Assembly (NCBI GenBank): GCA_002633025.1
Contig: NMRB01000119.1
Span: forward strand, 438,387 to 502,386
DNA length: 64,000 nt
DNA from: Notospermus geniculatus
Lineage: Eukaryota; Nemertea; Pilidiophora; Heteronemertea; Lineidae
Direction: 5' to 3'
Part shown: positions 22,795 through 36,390 of the stretch, one piece after another
How the letters are laid out: each line of letters opens with the position of its first letter
How positions within the stretch are numbered: position 1 is the stretch's first letter
Translations under genes and position numbers: made by a program
Notes under the pieces: generated by a model
What the model was told of the DNA's origin: nothing
Database searches by the model: none
Seen by the model: only the letters and a program-made list of their open reading frames with translations

Positions 22795-22810
22795 TGTTCC
22801 TGGTGGGCTG
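22795..22810 (-). other. Splice acceptor and short 5' UTR in front of the SLC18-like coding exon
   Basis: Read on the minus strand, a pyrimidine-rich run ending TTTTTGTTTACAG stops at 22808. It leaves a 13-base leader before the ATG at 22794. The gene therefore probably has at least one upstream non-coding exon at higher coordinates, although the whole coding sequence is in one exon. No first exon or core promoter could be assigned. Confidence 0.5.
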
Positions 22811-23929
22811 TAAACAAAAAGGTCAAGAATCGGTGAACTGGTTGTTTAGAATCTTCAGCCCTTCCGCGCTATGTGACTCGACGCATTACAATGTCGTTTT
22901 GTGTGAAGTGTGGGGACCTTGCAACTAAGTCGGGAGTAGTTGCATGACTCTGTTGACGGGGAAAGAATCTTGAGTCTTGTCCATCTAAGTAATATGCCAA
23001 TTGAGGTGTGTCATGTTATGTGGAAAGGTTCCTGACATACTGTACCCCGGGAGTTGTCCCCCCCCCCCTTACGACTAATCACTTGCAGAAGATGCTCTGT
23101 CACATAGTGTGGATAGGGTTGACTTGGTTGACCTGAAAAAGCCATGAAAAATGCACGTGTGATGTTCAACTTGCATGCATTGCAGGATGTACAGTGGCAA
23201 TGTACATTGCACATGCTTTCATTATGGATTTGTTGGGGTCAGAGTTGTAAAGAGGTCTAAAGAAGAATGATGACAATTCCTCATGAAGACTTAGTGGATT
23301 ACCTGATGTAGAAAGTCCAGATGGCTGTTGATTTCCAGTTAGCAGTGAATGAAACAAAAAATGAAGAATTAATGAAAATTTCCTGCTTAGAAACATTCCA
23401 AATAAGAATGGTCTTGAATCCTTTGTAGAGCCATTGTTCTTCGGCGTGTCTGTGTAGCTTGTAGCTGTATGTGAACCCAGCCTTATGGTCTTAGGATGAC
23501 TTGTCTGTCAGGTGTTGGCCTGCTTTGTAGGAATTGAGTGCCCTCCCATTTCAATGGCACAGAAATATGTCAACTGTGACTAAATCATCATTCATTATGC
23601 CCACTGTACAAGGTCAAATTTTTCATCCAATTTTTTGGAAATTCAGATTCCGGGCCTATTGAGGCTTCAGTGTGTAAACCCGCATGTAGGCCTTTATTGT
23701 GCATATTCAGAAAATTGGATGAAACATTTGATCGTGTACAGCTGGCATTTATAGTGTGAGGTTTCAATGTATGCCTACATGTATTCTCTCCCAAGTAATA
23801 ATCCCAACTCAGTAATTACCAATGGCTTTGGTGAATACAAAACTATCGGAAATAGATCAGTGGGAGCTTGGCCTCGAATGTAGGCCTGCCTTGAAAGGCC
23901 CTACCATTATAGCAGGACATTGGCCGGTA

Positions 23930-24050
23930 TTCATAAAAGTTAGCAAATGCTTTTACTAATACTGTATTTGCACAGTGAGGTCCACTGTAAATGTACAAAA
24001 CTTGAAGGAAAAGCAGTTTTTGCTAGCTTTTAGATGAATATCAGCCATTG
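23930..24050. mobile_element. MITE of the GGCTGATATTCATAAAAG family
   Basis: The ends are ggccggtattcataaaagt and tagatgaatatcagccatt, with arms containing agcaaatgcttttact and the central cacagtgaggtccactgtaa. About 121 bp. Full-length sister at 53365-53491. Confidence 0.85.
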
Positions 24051-25255
24051 TCTTGGATGAGTGTGAAGAGGAAACATTCATCACTCATCATTGGTCAATT
24101 ATTAAAGTAATAATGCTAACAACCCCATAGTGATGAGATGGTTACAGTTGTCACTGTCCGCAAAATTAATATATCGGCAATCATCGTCAATAAATACGAA
24201 CGGTTGTCCACATGGAATTATGTCAGTCAGAAAGCTTTTACAATGAACTCCTAAAGTTGAGGCAAAACATAATAACGTTCTCTTTTTCAACACATCATCA
24301 GACGATGTTTATTTGCCAAATCACAAAAAAACCTGTTTTATTCCCATCGGTTGATGGGTTTATACTCAAACCAGATACAGTTCTACGGTATCCATAGTGA
24401 CAAGCCCAACATCGGAAAAACTTGCTACTGTTACAGAATTCTCTCATTCTTTTGTTAATCTGAACTCCTCTGCATGTTATTTTTGGTTCTTCAGTCAGCT
24501 GTGTGACGACATGAGAACAAAGTGGGCGTAGAATCCATGCGGCATGTCTGACTAAAGTGCTGCCCCGCATCAGAGATTTCTCACTCAATTTGGCTTTCAT
24601 TTGTTGGTTTCCTTACAACTTAAACTGAGACCAACAACATCAACGACTGCCTTTTGTTCTCTATGGTTGAGTTTCCTATAGAGAGCCATCTCCACCTGCG
24701 AACTCTCATATGGATATCATCCTTAGGCCCTCCACTGTCTGAAGCACCTTGTGCCAAGAGTGACTGCATAACTTGCAATCAGGGCTTAGGCACCGTGAGC
24801 CAAAAGCTGCAGCAGTCTTGTGTGGAGCTGTAGCCTTGCCAACATCAGCTACCTCATTGACATGAGTGGCTCTAACAGCTCCTTCTCTGAAGCTGAACAC
24901 ACTCTTGATCTTGCTCAGAGCACCATACCAGACTATCTTGCAAACCCCTTTCATCTTGTGGCAGTGTGGCGAGGCAGAGGCTTCCCTGGACCGTCCTGCA
25001 AATTATAAGATTTGGACCTAAACTGCCAGACTGACTGTCATTGACTTGCACTATCCCACCAACAAATCTGGGTCCAGTTCTCTGCGTACTACACATCGAA
25101 TGCTATAAAGCAGCATTAATTTGTACTCTTTTCCAAATGTGTTTCTCCTCTTCCTACAGAAAACGTTCCATCACTCAGACATCCGCCTGTGGTCCCCATT
25201 CTTCCTCCCAGCATGCTGTCAGCCAGGAAGTAACTTTACGACAAATTACACTGCT
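24051..25255. other. No gene recognised
   Basis: Only short unsupported frames. A diverged fragment of the 'gagagccaactc' repeat family (atcaacgactgcc, ctctatggttgagttt) lies near 24635-24720. Confidence 0.4.
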
Positions 25256-25960
25256 GTGGAATAATTCATGAAGCTTTGAGCTGGTACAGATATGATGTTG
25301 TTGTCATAGTGTCGGGCTCATGGTTGTGGGAGCCCAACTCGCTTCTGATTCTCATTCTCGAACACCTCTCCGTATGAGTTTCTGTGCGAGTTGGTCTCTA
25401 TGGGCATCTCAACAAGCATAAAAACTAAGGGCAGTTGTTTGGTCATTGGTCTCAGCACAAGTCACAAGGAAACCGAAAATGGTGACTTGCCCATTGAGAG
25501 TCAACTCGTACGTGGGCAGTGCCTTCAAGTCTCAAGGAAACCAACAATGGGGACTTGCCCATTGAGAGCCAACTCGCACATGGGCAGTGTCTTCAAGTCT
25601 CAAGGAAACCAACAATGGTGATTTCCCCATTGAGAGCCAACTCGCACATGGGCAGTGTCTTCAAGTCTCAAGGAAACCAACAATGGTGATTTCCCCATTG
25701 AGAGCCAACTCGCATGTGGAATAATTCATGAAGCTTTGAGCTGGTACAGATATGATGTTGTTGTCATAGTGTCGGGCTCATGGTTGTGGGAGCCCAACTC
25801 GCTTCTCATTCTCATTCTCGAACACCTCTCTGTATGAGTTTCTGTGCGAGTTGGTCTCTATGGGCATCTCAACAAGCATAAAAACTAAGGGCAGTTGTTT
25901 GGTCATTGGTCTCAGCACAAGTCACAAGGAAACCGAAAATGGTGACTTGCCCATTGAGAG
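25256..25960 (+). repeat. 245-bp direct repeat flanking three 68-bp tandem units
   Basis: Copies at 25256-25500 and 25716-25960 are almost identical, starting gtggaataattcatgaagct and ending gcccattgagag. Between them are units at 25501-25568, 25569-25636 and 25637-25704, each ending with the dispersed motif cccattgagagccaactc. The layout suggests unequal crossing-over or gene conversion within one element of the 'gagagccaactc' family. Confidence 0.9.
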
Positions 25961-26332
25961 CCAACTCAGAACTGGCGAATTGAGCAGCGCATAGTAGTTA
26001 CTTACATTCAATGATGCCAAACTGGCTTGAGTTGCCTTCTACAGCAAGTACAGCATGGCTTTCCCAGTAAAGAAGACCATTAAAGACAGCAAGAGATTTC
26101 AACGGTATTAGCACTGCCTGGAGTGAATGATATTTTCTGTTGCAAGGTACTTGACAGTTAATCAACAAAAAGACCATCGCATGTGATATTTTTTAAGCGT
26201 TGTCACCATGGTCACGTATATCCTCCGTGATATTGTTCCAGTGACAGCAACGTCAGTTTGACTTCCTTCTTCATCCAGTTCTGCAGAAATCGCCTGTTTT
26301 TCCTATCACTTCATCAAACCTATCCTACTTGT

Positions 26333-26680
26333 AGCTGGCATCAAAAGGAGCTACTACAACCCTTATATTCCCCTACAAAAGCTCTTCTCAGCATATCACA
26401 CACGTTTCGCACTACCAAGGTGTTCTTAGGGTGCTGGATTGCCTGCTTTTGAGGCGAAGTAAAAGAATGTCGTCCCTTGAAGACATCAAAACTGCATCAC
26501 ATTCAAAGACACTCCCGAGGCTTTCAAATAGACATCCTTTCATCTTGATACCAAAAGAAGAAAAAACGATCACTTTCAATTGCACTTCTGTTCTTGTAGA
26601 TCCACATTGGGAGGCTGCTAATGCTGAAAGTTTCAAAGATGGTCCAGGGCAGCTTTGGTGTTGTTTAACTCTTCACTGAG
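26333..26680 (+). CDS. Weak candidate terminal exon, unknown
   Basis: A pyrimidine-rich acceptor (CTATCCTACTTGTAG) precedes about 115 open codons ending in TGA, and an AATAAA lies 19 bases after the stop (26699-26704). The product, with SLEDIKTASHSKTLPRLSNR, matches no family I know. Frames of this length occur by chance in 64 kb, so this is only a candidate. Confidence 0.2.
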
Positions 26681-26704
26681 AATGATATTAGAAGTGATAA
26701 TAAA

Positions 26705-29700
26705 CAAATATGATTATCGTGATGATGGCGAAATCAATGCAAATTCTTTTAGCAAGATTCCTTAACCCTACACTGTAGGCACCTCTGAAACCGGTCACAA
26801 AGGTATTCATTTGAAAGCTCTCAGTGAGTGCTTTCCATTGAGTTGGCTGACCTTTATGCCAGGGTTTCTGGAAGTCACCAAAGTACTTCATGGAATGCAC
26901 AAACAACCCTTCCAAAAATGGTGAGATATGAAACAGCCAAGTGGAAACGAGGCAAAACGCTACCAAAGCTGATTAAAGTCATAAGGTGATGAGGGAAATT
27001 CCCTACACAACGTTCAATAAAAGTCTTACCAATATCAGCAGCTTGTAATTTAGAATTTTAAATTTATGGATACCGTCTAATAGAGTTTAAAGCTAATTAC
27101 GACACGCCATGTTTCCTACCCTGCGGAGGATATTAAACTGTGTCTGGCTGCGTGTTGATATCCGGCAACTCACTTTGATGTGTGCAAGATAGTAAGGTAA
27201 TTAGTGTGGCAAGAGTGACATTATTTGCCGAAAACTTTCCCATGAGAAAGAAAGAAGAATGTGTCAGTGGAGTGCTTATTCTAACTCATTTACCCCCCAG
27301 AGTCCAGCAGACGGCATCTTCTGTTGAAGTTTTCTCCCATCCTATGATATGCCTATGGTACTAATTGAAAAATATTTGAAGAAAGGTTGTTCCTATCAAC
27401 CATCTGAAGAATGTTACTTCAAATTCTTTCCATTTTATTTCTAACGTCTGCCCAACCTGGAAGCTGATGAATCAACCCTTTGATTATGTGTACCCCACAA
27501 AAATGCAGCATGTATGCATGATTGATGCATGAATGCAGCATGATGAGGGTGAAATCTTCATGTTTATATCATAAGAATATGAAAATGGATGACATTTTCT
27601 GAAAATATTGATCATGGTGCCGTAATGGACATCAATTGAAAGGTTATCCTCTTGATTGTGTGCCTGGCCGGTCGTGAGGTTAATCAGTGCTAAGGTTGTC
27701 ATGCAATCCATGGTGACATAGAAAACAGTTGCCATGGATAATCATCATGGTATTGATTCAATGATTTCTACACAAACAGAGTCAGTAATTAATGAAAATA
27801 TCCGACTTCTGCCATGAGTTATGATGACTGGTCAATGGCAACTTGGACTGCGCCTGGTGTAAAATATCACCAGATTCAATGACAGGCCACAATTTCTCTC
27901 AAAGGATGCCATCGACACCAGCAGTAGATTTGGCCACTAGAGAATCAGTGGGAGTGGTGACAGTTGAAGTAATAGGCAATACTGTACACTACTGTATTTG
28001 GAAGTACGGGTTAGAGGTATTACTTCAGTTGCTTATCATCCCAGGTCAAAAGTAGAGATGCTGCCTTTTATCATTGGACACCAGGGATGAGGTGAGGAAC
28101 CTGAATGTCATTTTGTGTGCCGAATATCAGTGGAAATCCAGCCTTGACCTGCACCTGAATTGCATTGGTCCATCCCTAACCCAAGAGAGCTGGTGTCGAA
28201 TCGAAGAAGCTTCACCAAGTGTTTGAAGTCCTGCTGGTTTGAATATCTGATGTGTTGGACTTGGGGTTGAGGGATTTCGTATTCATGGCATCATATTGCC
28301 AGTGAGAGTAAGCATGGCTTCCTGAGTTTAATACAGGATAAACTCGCGCTATTTCATTCAGTTTTGCATGCGCAAGTTGGAGAAGGATGCACTTTGCAAC
28401 AGCGAACAAGCACAATGTCAACAACTGAAGGACTCACCACTCAGTTTTGACTTGTGTGAGTTGAAGAATGATTGCTTTATTATTTAGCAGGGCAACCGCA
28501 TAACGTCATCTGTACAAGTTGATGTACTACTCGGGCACGGATCCAGGGGGGGACACCCAACGCATCCCCCTTTTGGCCAACAAATCTGTAAAATTGACAT
28601 GAAATTCTGGCTTGGCGCAAATTTCAATGTTCCCTCTTTTCCCAAATCCTGTATCCGCCTCTGCTAGCAGCAAACCTGACATGGTTCAATGTCATCTAAA
28701 ATAGTCCAGACTCAACCTCACCCTGTGTCACAATTTATAAGACAAACCTGATGGTGTGTTGCAAGTCATGGTTTATGTCTGCCGAGAGAACCAGAAAGCA
28801 CTCATCTTGTATTTAACGTACCATGAAGAGCCCCTTGGGTCCCATTTTCTTCTAATCAGCACTCAACCAGAATAGTAAGCCTCGCGCTGTCTCGAAGGTG
28901 TACGTGGTATATTGCGTGCGCCCCTATCTGTGATAGGTAAAATCGTGGAACGTGAATAAAAAAACATGAATATCAGATGTGTTGCCGCAGCAGTGGCGAA
29001 CCTAACCCAAAAAATTCTTGCAGGCTGCGGTTAGAGAAGAAAGCTGTGAGTTTTTACCGAGTGGATCATTACCACCATCTTGACAAGCCATGTTATTCAA
29101 CAAATCATCCAGTCCTCGGGGTTTCATTAGGTCAGTTCTTACTGATGCGGCTCGCGGTCTTGATCGCCTCATTCAGACCTCCGTTCAATAGTCAATTATT
29201 TCAACCGTCGTGTCAACTGGATGTTGAGAGGGGATAAGCTTACGATTGCCGCAGGTCAATCAGATCTGACCACTCCCTCAAACGCCACGTTTTAGTTGAT
29301 AAATAGTACACATTTACCCCGACAGTGATGATGATGATAGTATAGGCAATGGTTCTAGCTCTTTTCATCCTCGGCCACGACTTTTCACATAAAACAACGA
29401 AATGTGCAGGGACAAGAAGTCCACGGATGAACTGTCCTCTGACTGTTTGACAACAGTGATGGCAATGAACACACCGATGTGCAAGTGATTTTGTGCTTTT
29501 GTGACCCTACTAGGCCATCCACACGTAAGGTCCTTGGAAGTTTGGCTTTGGAGAGCTTGTAGGTTTCGGGGGACATGCTGCTTGAAGACTTGCAAGAAAC
29601 TTTCCTGAGCCCCCACAAGAAACTTGCTTGAACTCGACCTTTGCAGTGGCATCCATCCGAGAGTGATTAGCTTGCAAATTCTATTTCGCCCAGTTCGATC

Positions 29701-30035
29701 TGTTGCCTGGCCTGGTGCGTGTTTGTGGCATTCAATTGATTTTCGTTCAGATGTCCTATACAGACACACAGATAAACGTGATACTCGTTAGAATTGCTAA
29801 GACTGCTCTAGCTAGTCAGAGTAATAACATTGATTTTCTCTCGGTTGTGTGTGCTGGAGTCGGCCTGTGTTTGGATGTCTTGTCCCGTTGATGAGATTTG
29901 AAAAGAAGAAGGTGGATGGGCAAGTTTTGGCTCACGTTTCTTTATGCTTGCGTGTGGTTGTGGATCGTTGATACTGTAAACTTGATGAGTTGTCCTGCGT
30001 GATTGAATTAGAAAAGGAATTGACAGGAGTTCTTG
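26705..30035. other. No gene recognised
   Basis: Both strands carry only short frames without family signatures. The longest, a 134-codon minus-strand frame at 29365-29769, has no domain and no supporting splice sites. A fragment at about 26800-26880 shares gtattcatttgaaagctctc and gggtttctggaag with the hairpin near 59984-60055. Confidence 0.4.
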
Positions 30036-30200
30036 TAAGGTGCTCCTCCACGTGCGAGTGACTCTCAATGGGCAATTCACCCCATTGTCGGTTTCTTTGG
30101 GACTTGTGCTAAAAGCCAATGACACATGACTGACAAATTTTATTGAGCTGAGTTGCCAGAGCCAACTTGTGTGAGAAACCTCTCACATGGAGTGGTGGCT
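30036..30200. mobile_element. Inverted-repeat element of the 'gagagccaactc' family
   Basis: The left end ggtgctcctccacgtgcgag with gactctcaatgggcaattca is mirrored by gagccaacttgtgtgagaaa and ctcacatggagtggtggct. Short (about 165 bp), diverged copy. Confidence 0.6.
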
Positions 30201-30238
30201 TTGGGGTTGTTCACTATAGGTCTCTATACTGCCATGCA

Positions 30239-30592
30239 CAGTGCTCCCTCGCTCTTACGAACCTCGATTTTACGAACTCACGGGTATTAAGAACCCAACA
30301 CTTGGCTCCCAAAATTCATTCCCCCTACAGATCAATCCTCGCTATTACGAACTCCTACGAACTTAAAGATAATATATCACGGATATTTTCGCGGGCCACA
30401 AAAATCATTGTTTATTTACATTTTGTTTGTTTATGTCCAGTCTTTCTTTGTCTTATGAGTAATTTGTTGGTGATATGCCCCTCTAGAAATTCAACATCCA
30501 TGTTTACAAACATTAAATGTAAACAATGAAGTCGTGATACATTATCTTTAATCCTTGGACCCCAAAGGGTTTGTAATAGCGAGGGAACACTG
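30239..30592. mobile_element. Tigger/pogo-like non-autonomous DNA element, about 354 bp
   Basis: The terminal inverted repeats start CAGTGCTCCCTCGCT at the left and, read inward, CAGTGTTCCCTCGCT at the right, followed by TTACGAACC/TTACAAACC. The CAGTG...CCTCGCT end style is typical of pogo/Tigger elements of the Tc1-mariner superfamily. No transposase frame remains. Confidence 0.8.
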
Positions 30593-31040
30593 TACTTCGC
30601 TGTCTTGTTCCACAGTTAGGATCAGCTGCCACATTTTTCAGGGCAGGCGAAAAAAGCACCATGATCAAATATAGCCTACCGGTACTATAAAATCATCTCT
30701 CACCACGGAAAACTGAATCCAATCATACTTTCTAAACGTATTTCCGACATGTCCTTGATGTTAGATTGTTTGTCAGATGGAAAATAATATGATCTGAGTA
30801 TAAGCAAGCTAATCTTTGAAATAGAAGACACGAGGATGGCAGAAAATATATCTTGTCCCCAGGGTGCAAAGAAAAAATCAGCTTTATCAGATATCTGAAT
30901 TCAAATCTTTTTTTAACTCGAGGCGCAATGATGGCTGCTGTCGACTTGGCTGTGTAGTGGAGAAAAAATTGACTTGGGTTGTCAAGGTTGGTGAATTGGT
31001 GAGGAGTTGGTGATTTGTGACATGATCATGTGTCGAGCAA

Positions 31041-31240
31041 AGGGGCTCTTCGTTTTCGTCAATTGAGGAATCTGAGTTGTGATCCTTGGGAAAATGGAAA
31101 AAGCTATGCACATTTGCAAATTGCAGGGATTATTTGTTGTGCTGTAAAGAATAATCGCTGCAATTTGCAGCTTCATAGCTTTCTCCATTTTCTCAAGGAT
31201 CACAACTCAGATTCCTGAATTGACGAAAACGAACAGCCGC
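31041..31240. mobile_element. Foldback element, about 200 bp
   Basis: The arms cgttttcgtcaattgaggaa, gttgtgatccttgggaaaat and gctatgcacatttgcaaatt are mirrored by the right half (aatttgcagcttcatagc, aaggatcacaactcagattc, tgaattgacgaaaacgaac). The loop is about 31135-31155. Confidence 0.85.
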
Positions 31241-32257
31241 TTTTGAGTGAGCCGAGTACCAAACACGGCATTATTGGCTCTGTAGACAACATTCGGTGAA
31301 GAAATGTACAGCAGGAGGAAACCAGAGTGCCCGGAAAACCTGCATTGTCAAAGAGAGTTACCCACTCTATCACATAAGGAGAGAGGACCCTGGGCGGTTG
31401 AAACGGAACCTCAAATTTGACAGTCCCACTGCGCCTGTACAGCCTTCCCGACATGCTAATTGCTTTAGGCATATTTGTGAATGGTTTGAGCCTTTAATCA
31501 AAGCAATCTACTGTTAGCGCAAATCTCTTCCTCAAGTCACTTGAGATAAGCCATGATAATGGTTCAAATTGACTCCGGCTCACAGGGAGAAGAGTTCACT
31601 GTGCAATTTGACGATGAGAAGCTATAGTTCCGGCTTGGATCAGATTGACGTCTTAATACGTCCGTGTCGATATCGTTGTGGCTTCTTATCATTCTCTGGA
31701 GAAATAAGTAGCTCTGATGACGTGGGTTCTATCGGAAGATGATGCTTTTATTGTCGAGATTGGGAGGCGCATTCTTTTGTGGAGGGGGCGCAGTCTTGTT
31801 GAAAGGTCCTTGTCTCCAAGGCCATCAGACATTTCTTTCAACAAAAAGCCTCACTCATGGTGAACTTGAAGAATCAATTTTGGCTCATAGTCCCTTAAAA
31901 GTCTCTACCTTGTCCATAAAAGCATTGATGAGAAAGACCGTTTACAACTTCGTCACAATCTCCTCCCATCAGCTGGTTTATGATTGAGCCAGGTGATAAC
32001 AAAACGCTCGTTTTTGCTACAATCTTGTGAGATTACAAGCACTTGCGATTACAAGAACTCATTTTCTCAGACTTAGCAGGTGACTATGCGCCATTTCTCT
32101 CTCCCAGGGCAGAGGAGATCATAGACTGAAAAATGGAAAGGATCAGACTAATGCGAGTTGAAGCCACTTAGTGAACGCTCCAGTTTTTCCTCGTCTCATT
32201 AGTGGGGATCTCACACGATATGAGCTTTCATATGAGCATCGGATCAAAAACAATGAC

Positions 32258-32299
32258 CTTGACCTTGTGGTGGTGACCTTGACCTGTTAACCAAAAGCA
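32258..32299. promoter_or_regulatory. TGACCTTGACCTT cluster
   Basis: Two runs, aatgaccttgaccttgtgg and gtgaccttgacctgtt, contain TCAAGGTCA-type orphan receptor half-sites on the minus strand. Function unproven; such runs recur across the window. Confidence 0.3.
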
Positions 32300-33010
32300 G
32301 GTCAAGACAGCCAGGATCTGACAACGTTATCCCCCACAAAACTTTAAAATGTGAATGCTCTGAGATGCGGTTTACGGCTAATCCTGGTGAATATAATTGG
32401 TTGCCAAAAGCAGGGCCCAGACCCTCTGGGTCTCTTCTGTCTCTTGCTCCAATTTCAAAAACTTAAATGGCCCTCTCGAGGCACCAGCCGCAAAATCTGA
32501 TCACAAAATACATAATCCAGTGCGTAAACTCTCGTGTCCCATCCAATCATCCAGTTTCATTAAATTGGAGTTCACTTCAGCGCACACGGGCGGAAGTTTC
32601 CGTCAGTTCCTTGATAGATGTGTTTAATATAGATGAGACCTGGTATTAGCTCCTTGCTGTTTTGGCTCTGTCAATAAATTTTGTGGAACATTTTGTGTTT
32701 GACATATACATGTACATACATGAGGGTGTAACTTTCAGCTGCTGGTAGATTAGGAAGTCATCATCATTACCCGGTATAGGTATTTATATGCAGTTCTCGA
32801 CCTTGACTCTTATACTGGTATGTAATTCAGAAGCTGTTCCACAGTCTTGCCTCTAGGACAAGTCCCATCTGGCCCTGACAAGCGGTCCTATCACTCCTTA
32901 GCTGCTCAATCCACAGAGTATAGTTTGAAGGGCAAAGTGACCGTAGGCCTTGTTTTTATGACAAGATGACAATTCCTGTTGGCCTACTCGCTAGAATCCC
33001 AAAAGTGAAC

Positions 33011-33184
33011 GCGCGTCTCCATGTGAGAGGTTTCTCGCGCAGGTTGTCTCTCTATGGGCAACTCACTGTTGAAAACTTTGGCCAGATGTTTCACTTTGGT
33101 GTCAGCATGAGTGGTAAGGTCAGAAATTGCCAATTCAGAGTCAACTCCTGCAAGAAAACTCCCATATGGAGGAGTGCCTTTACG
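33011..33184. mobile_element. Inverted-repeat element of the 'gagagccaactc' family
   Basis: The left end ctccatgtgagaggtttctc and ctctatgggcaactcact are mirrored by gagtcaactcctgcaagaa and tcccatatggaggagtgcc. The 147-codon minus-strand frame over it is repeat-derived. Confidence 0.6.
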
Positions 33185-35273
33185 GTGAAATGGCAAGTCT
33201 GGTAGCCATTTGAAATATGGTAGTGGTACTGCTGTATTATCTGGTGTCGGATTCAGATTCTCGACAGCCACGTCCACGACTGTCAGATTACCACAATGCG
33301 TCATCTTCCTTGCATAATCACCCTGGCCCCCAGACAATGATATCCGATATTTACATTTATATAACTGTTGTTTGCATTGTGACATGGCATAGCAAGCCAA
33401 CTTTATTGATTTATTGGGAAACATCAACTGGTACAGATGCTGCTTGCTGCTGTGATTGCACTGGGCATCGTTGCAGGATTAGGCTACTCAAGTCTTAGGA
33501 ATGCTCAAATCACGGGATGCCATTGAAATACAGTGGAAACGTCTCTAGTAGTAGGCCCAAGGGTGCCTTTGACAAATGCACTCCTTAATGAGGTTATCGC
33601 CACTTCTCCACGGAAAGATGTCGCTGCGACCGTATCAGGCCTTTTCATTGTCTTCAGGACGTCATCTCCGTGGCAATACGAGGTGCGAGCATGAAGCCAC
33701 AACGTCACGATAGTGTGATTGTTGATGTTCCATACAACGTCACAGTGGAAAAGTTGACACGGTCGCAGCACCATCCAGTGATAGAAAAAGAATGGCTACA
33801 ACCTCATTGAGAAGTGTCCTGATTACAGACGTCAAAATGAAAGGAAATGACCAAGTTGGGACTGAATATTGGTGTCGTTGATACAGAGAGAGATCCCTGC
33901 TGGAGGTATCTGCGAAGAGGGTACCCCTTCAAAAGAAATCATAGAAACCATTCCAGATTATTGATGTACCATCAGAGTAATTTGCACTAAAAATGTTCAT
34001 GTTGACGACATTCGAGGGCCATCCATCAATTCTTTGGCAACGTTGGGTTAATAATTGATGAGGTGAAGTTCAAGGTCACATTCAATCAGCCGCGGTTGGG
34101 TGTCGGTCTATTTCATCCTGGGAACGTTTGTGAAGCTGATGTAATTTGGTTGTAATCCTGTGCGTGGCAGCGTTCGTCACGATTCTTGAAAAAGGTCTTC
34201 TGTCTCAAGGTACGTGACTTTGTGTGAGTTGCTCTGAATGATTGGGTGTCGTTTTAAAACAATTGCTTTCATTGTAGGTCATGCCTTCACAAGTTGTGAA
34301 CTCGGAAAAATGGATATGGTCTGTATTCTCCAAGTAAAACTCAATCTACCTACATGGAATTTCTGTTGTGGTTGACACTCTTGGGGATTGAACTTGGACG
34401 GGATCTGTGTACCATTGAACGTGGGTTAACAAGGACCATTGCATTTCTTTCGAGTCATCCTGTATTGACTATTGTAGGTTTACACCTCAGCACCTTCACC
34501 TCCCTGAAGACTTTGTTTATGCAGTCTCTTGTGGCGGGCAATTAAGGAGACAGCTTTTAGCTTTAATATGATGTATTTCTTTCCAAGCAATCCAATTATT
34601 CTGTCAGTGTTTCACGCAGAAAAAGACAAATTCATGCTGGGGAAGATTGGTTCTACAGGCTGCATCAAAATGGTATTCAGAAATGAACGGTGAAGAAGTA
34701 AGGCACAACGTGTATGTTGAACGTCACGAAACTTAAAGTGGATGTAAACCACTGCCAACTGGTCCCTGGAATTTGCAGCATTTTAGCCATGGGTGATTCC
34801 CGTATAAAAGTTGTGCACCCACGTACACCGATAGTGTTTTTGGATGTTATTTGTTTGACTACAAACACTACCAATACTTTTACTCTCTTTGATATCAATA
34901 TCTTTTGTTAGCCGAGCAACGCTTTTTACCTGCACTATTTCACAGAAGGATACTTTTGAAAGATTATTTATATCTTCTGATACGTTGGTTATCACTGCCT
35001 TGAAATCGATACTTTCAATTTTACTGTCTGGAAGGCTGCTACAAACCTTTGTCTATATGTGTGTACTTTTAGCTTTGAGATAGTATCAAGCTCAGCTGAC
35101 TTTCAATTGATTTTAATCTGCAATCCAATACATGTCTATTTCAGATATCCTACTTTACCTGATGACTTAACCCTTATAGTGCCAGAGGCGACGATCACTG
35201 ACTTTGAAAAACAAGTGAAAACTTAAGTTTAAAGTGTGTCAACGGGGACTATTATTGACTTAGAAATACTCTA

Positions 35274-35425
35274 AGGGCCGTATGCACCAAACGAAGATTA
35301 TCTTGAACTCAGGTTGAGCCACAACTTTTCAATTGTTCAGGTTTGGGCAGGGCATGATGTGACAATGGAAAAGTTGTGGCTCAACCTGAGTTCATGATAA
35401 TCTTTGCTTGGTGCATAGGGCCCTA
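35274..35425. mobile_element. Foldback MITE, about 152 bp
   Basis: The ends agggccgtatgcaccaaacg and tgcttggtgcatagggccct are inverted, with long inner arms ctcaggttgagccacaactt and aagttgtggctcaacctgag. Confidence 0.85.
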
Positions 35426-36390
35426 AAAGCTTAAAACATGTTGAGCATTGTCAATCAGATGACTGGCTGTCAACTAGCTTGATAAAAAAGATCATCCCAT
35501 TAGCAACAGGACCAACTCATTATGAGTGTACATTTTTGAGGTGCTGATGTCTTCGGCAAAAGTCTTGAAACCTGCTCAAAGAATTTGACGCTTGTAGGGT
35601 TTAAAAAACTCAGATGCCATAATTGTGTCCAGTCTCTCGCATCCAGCCTTGCGGTGAGCCACAACATCAGAAGCCGTGTAGTAACCAGTAGTAAGCTCTG
35701 GGGTAGGTCATATGAACTTGGTATTCTTTTGAACTGCAATTACAATAATAACCTCCCTCTATTCTATGAAGTTTCAGGCATCATGAAACCTGATCCATGC
35801 TGCCATGAGCAACTGTACCGTTAACCGATATTATGTGGGGGCGATTGTTTTGTTCGTCTTTACCCTTAAATCCAGGCATTATGTCATTATACCGACATAG
35901 AAACTATTGACATCTCATAAAAATATGTACGGCAGATTTATTCCTGGCCATTAGTGTGTCGTGTATCATTATCAGGAATGGTTTCCTTGCGGATTGTTGC
36001 ATAATTTGTCGTATTCTGCATCGATTGTGTTGTCTCTGGGTAACCTGGGAGTTGGTGACGACGACGACGTGGTGTATAGGCGGCTGTCGAGGATAGATTT
36101 GTCACAGGATAGTGTTCTGTTCTGTTTCTGTTGCTGTAGGTGTCATTGATACGGTGATATCATTGATTTCCTGTTCTCATTTTTTGTCACTCATCAATAT
36201 CGTGGGATATCTGTGTGATATTGATACGTTCATGTGTATCTCATCTGCAGCTGATTCTTCCCATGTTTCATTCTATGTAACGCATGTGGTCATTCATGCT
36301 GAGTTCATCCAGATGCAGTGTAGGCCTAGACATTCCAGTTTGTGTGTGAAGACAGGCAACAAATGTCATCTGCTTTCTTTCCACAAGCGT

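Larger units (their letters stand above)
31241..36390. other. No gene recognised; repeats only
   Basis: Contains the elements listed separately at 33011 and 35274 and GACCTTGACCT clusters at 32258-32299. No open frame here carries family motifs. Confidence 0.4.

Noticed and set aside
25501-25704. Regularly spaced repeats as a possible CRISPR array
   Set aside because: The 68-bp units are adjacent tandem copies without unique spacers, in an animal genome.
29365-29769. 134-codon minus-strand frame
   Set aside because: No recognisable motif; frames of this length are expected by chance in 64 kb.
32984-33427. 147-codon minus-strand frame
   Set aside because: It covers a repeat-family copy at 33011-33184 and has no domain features.
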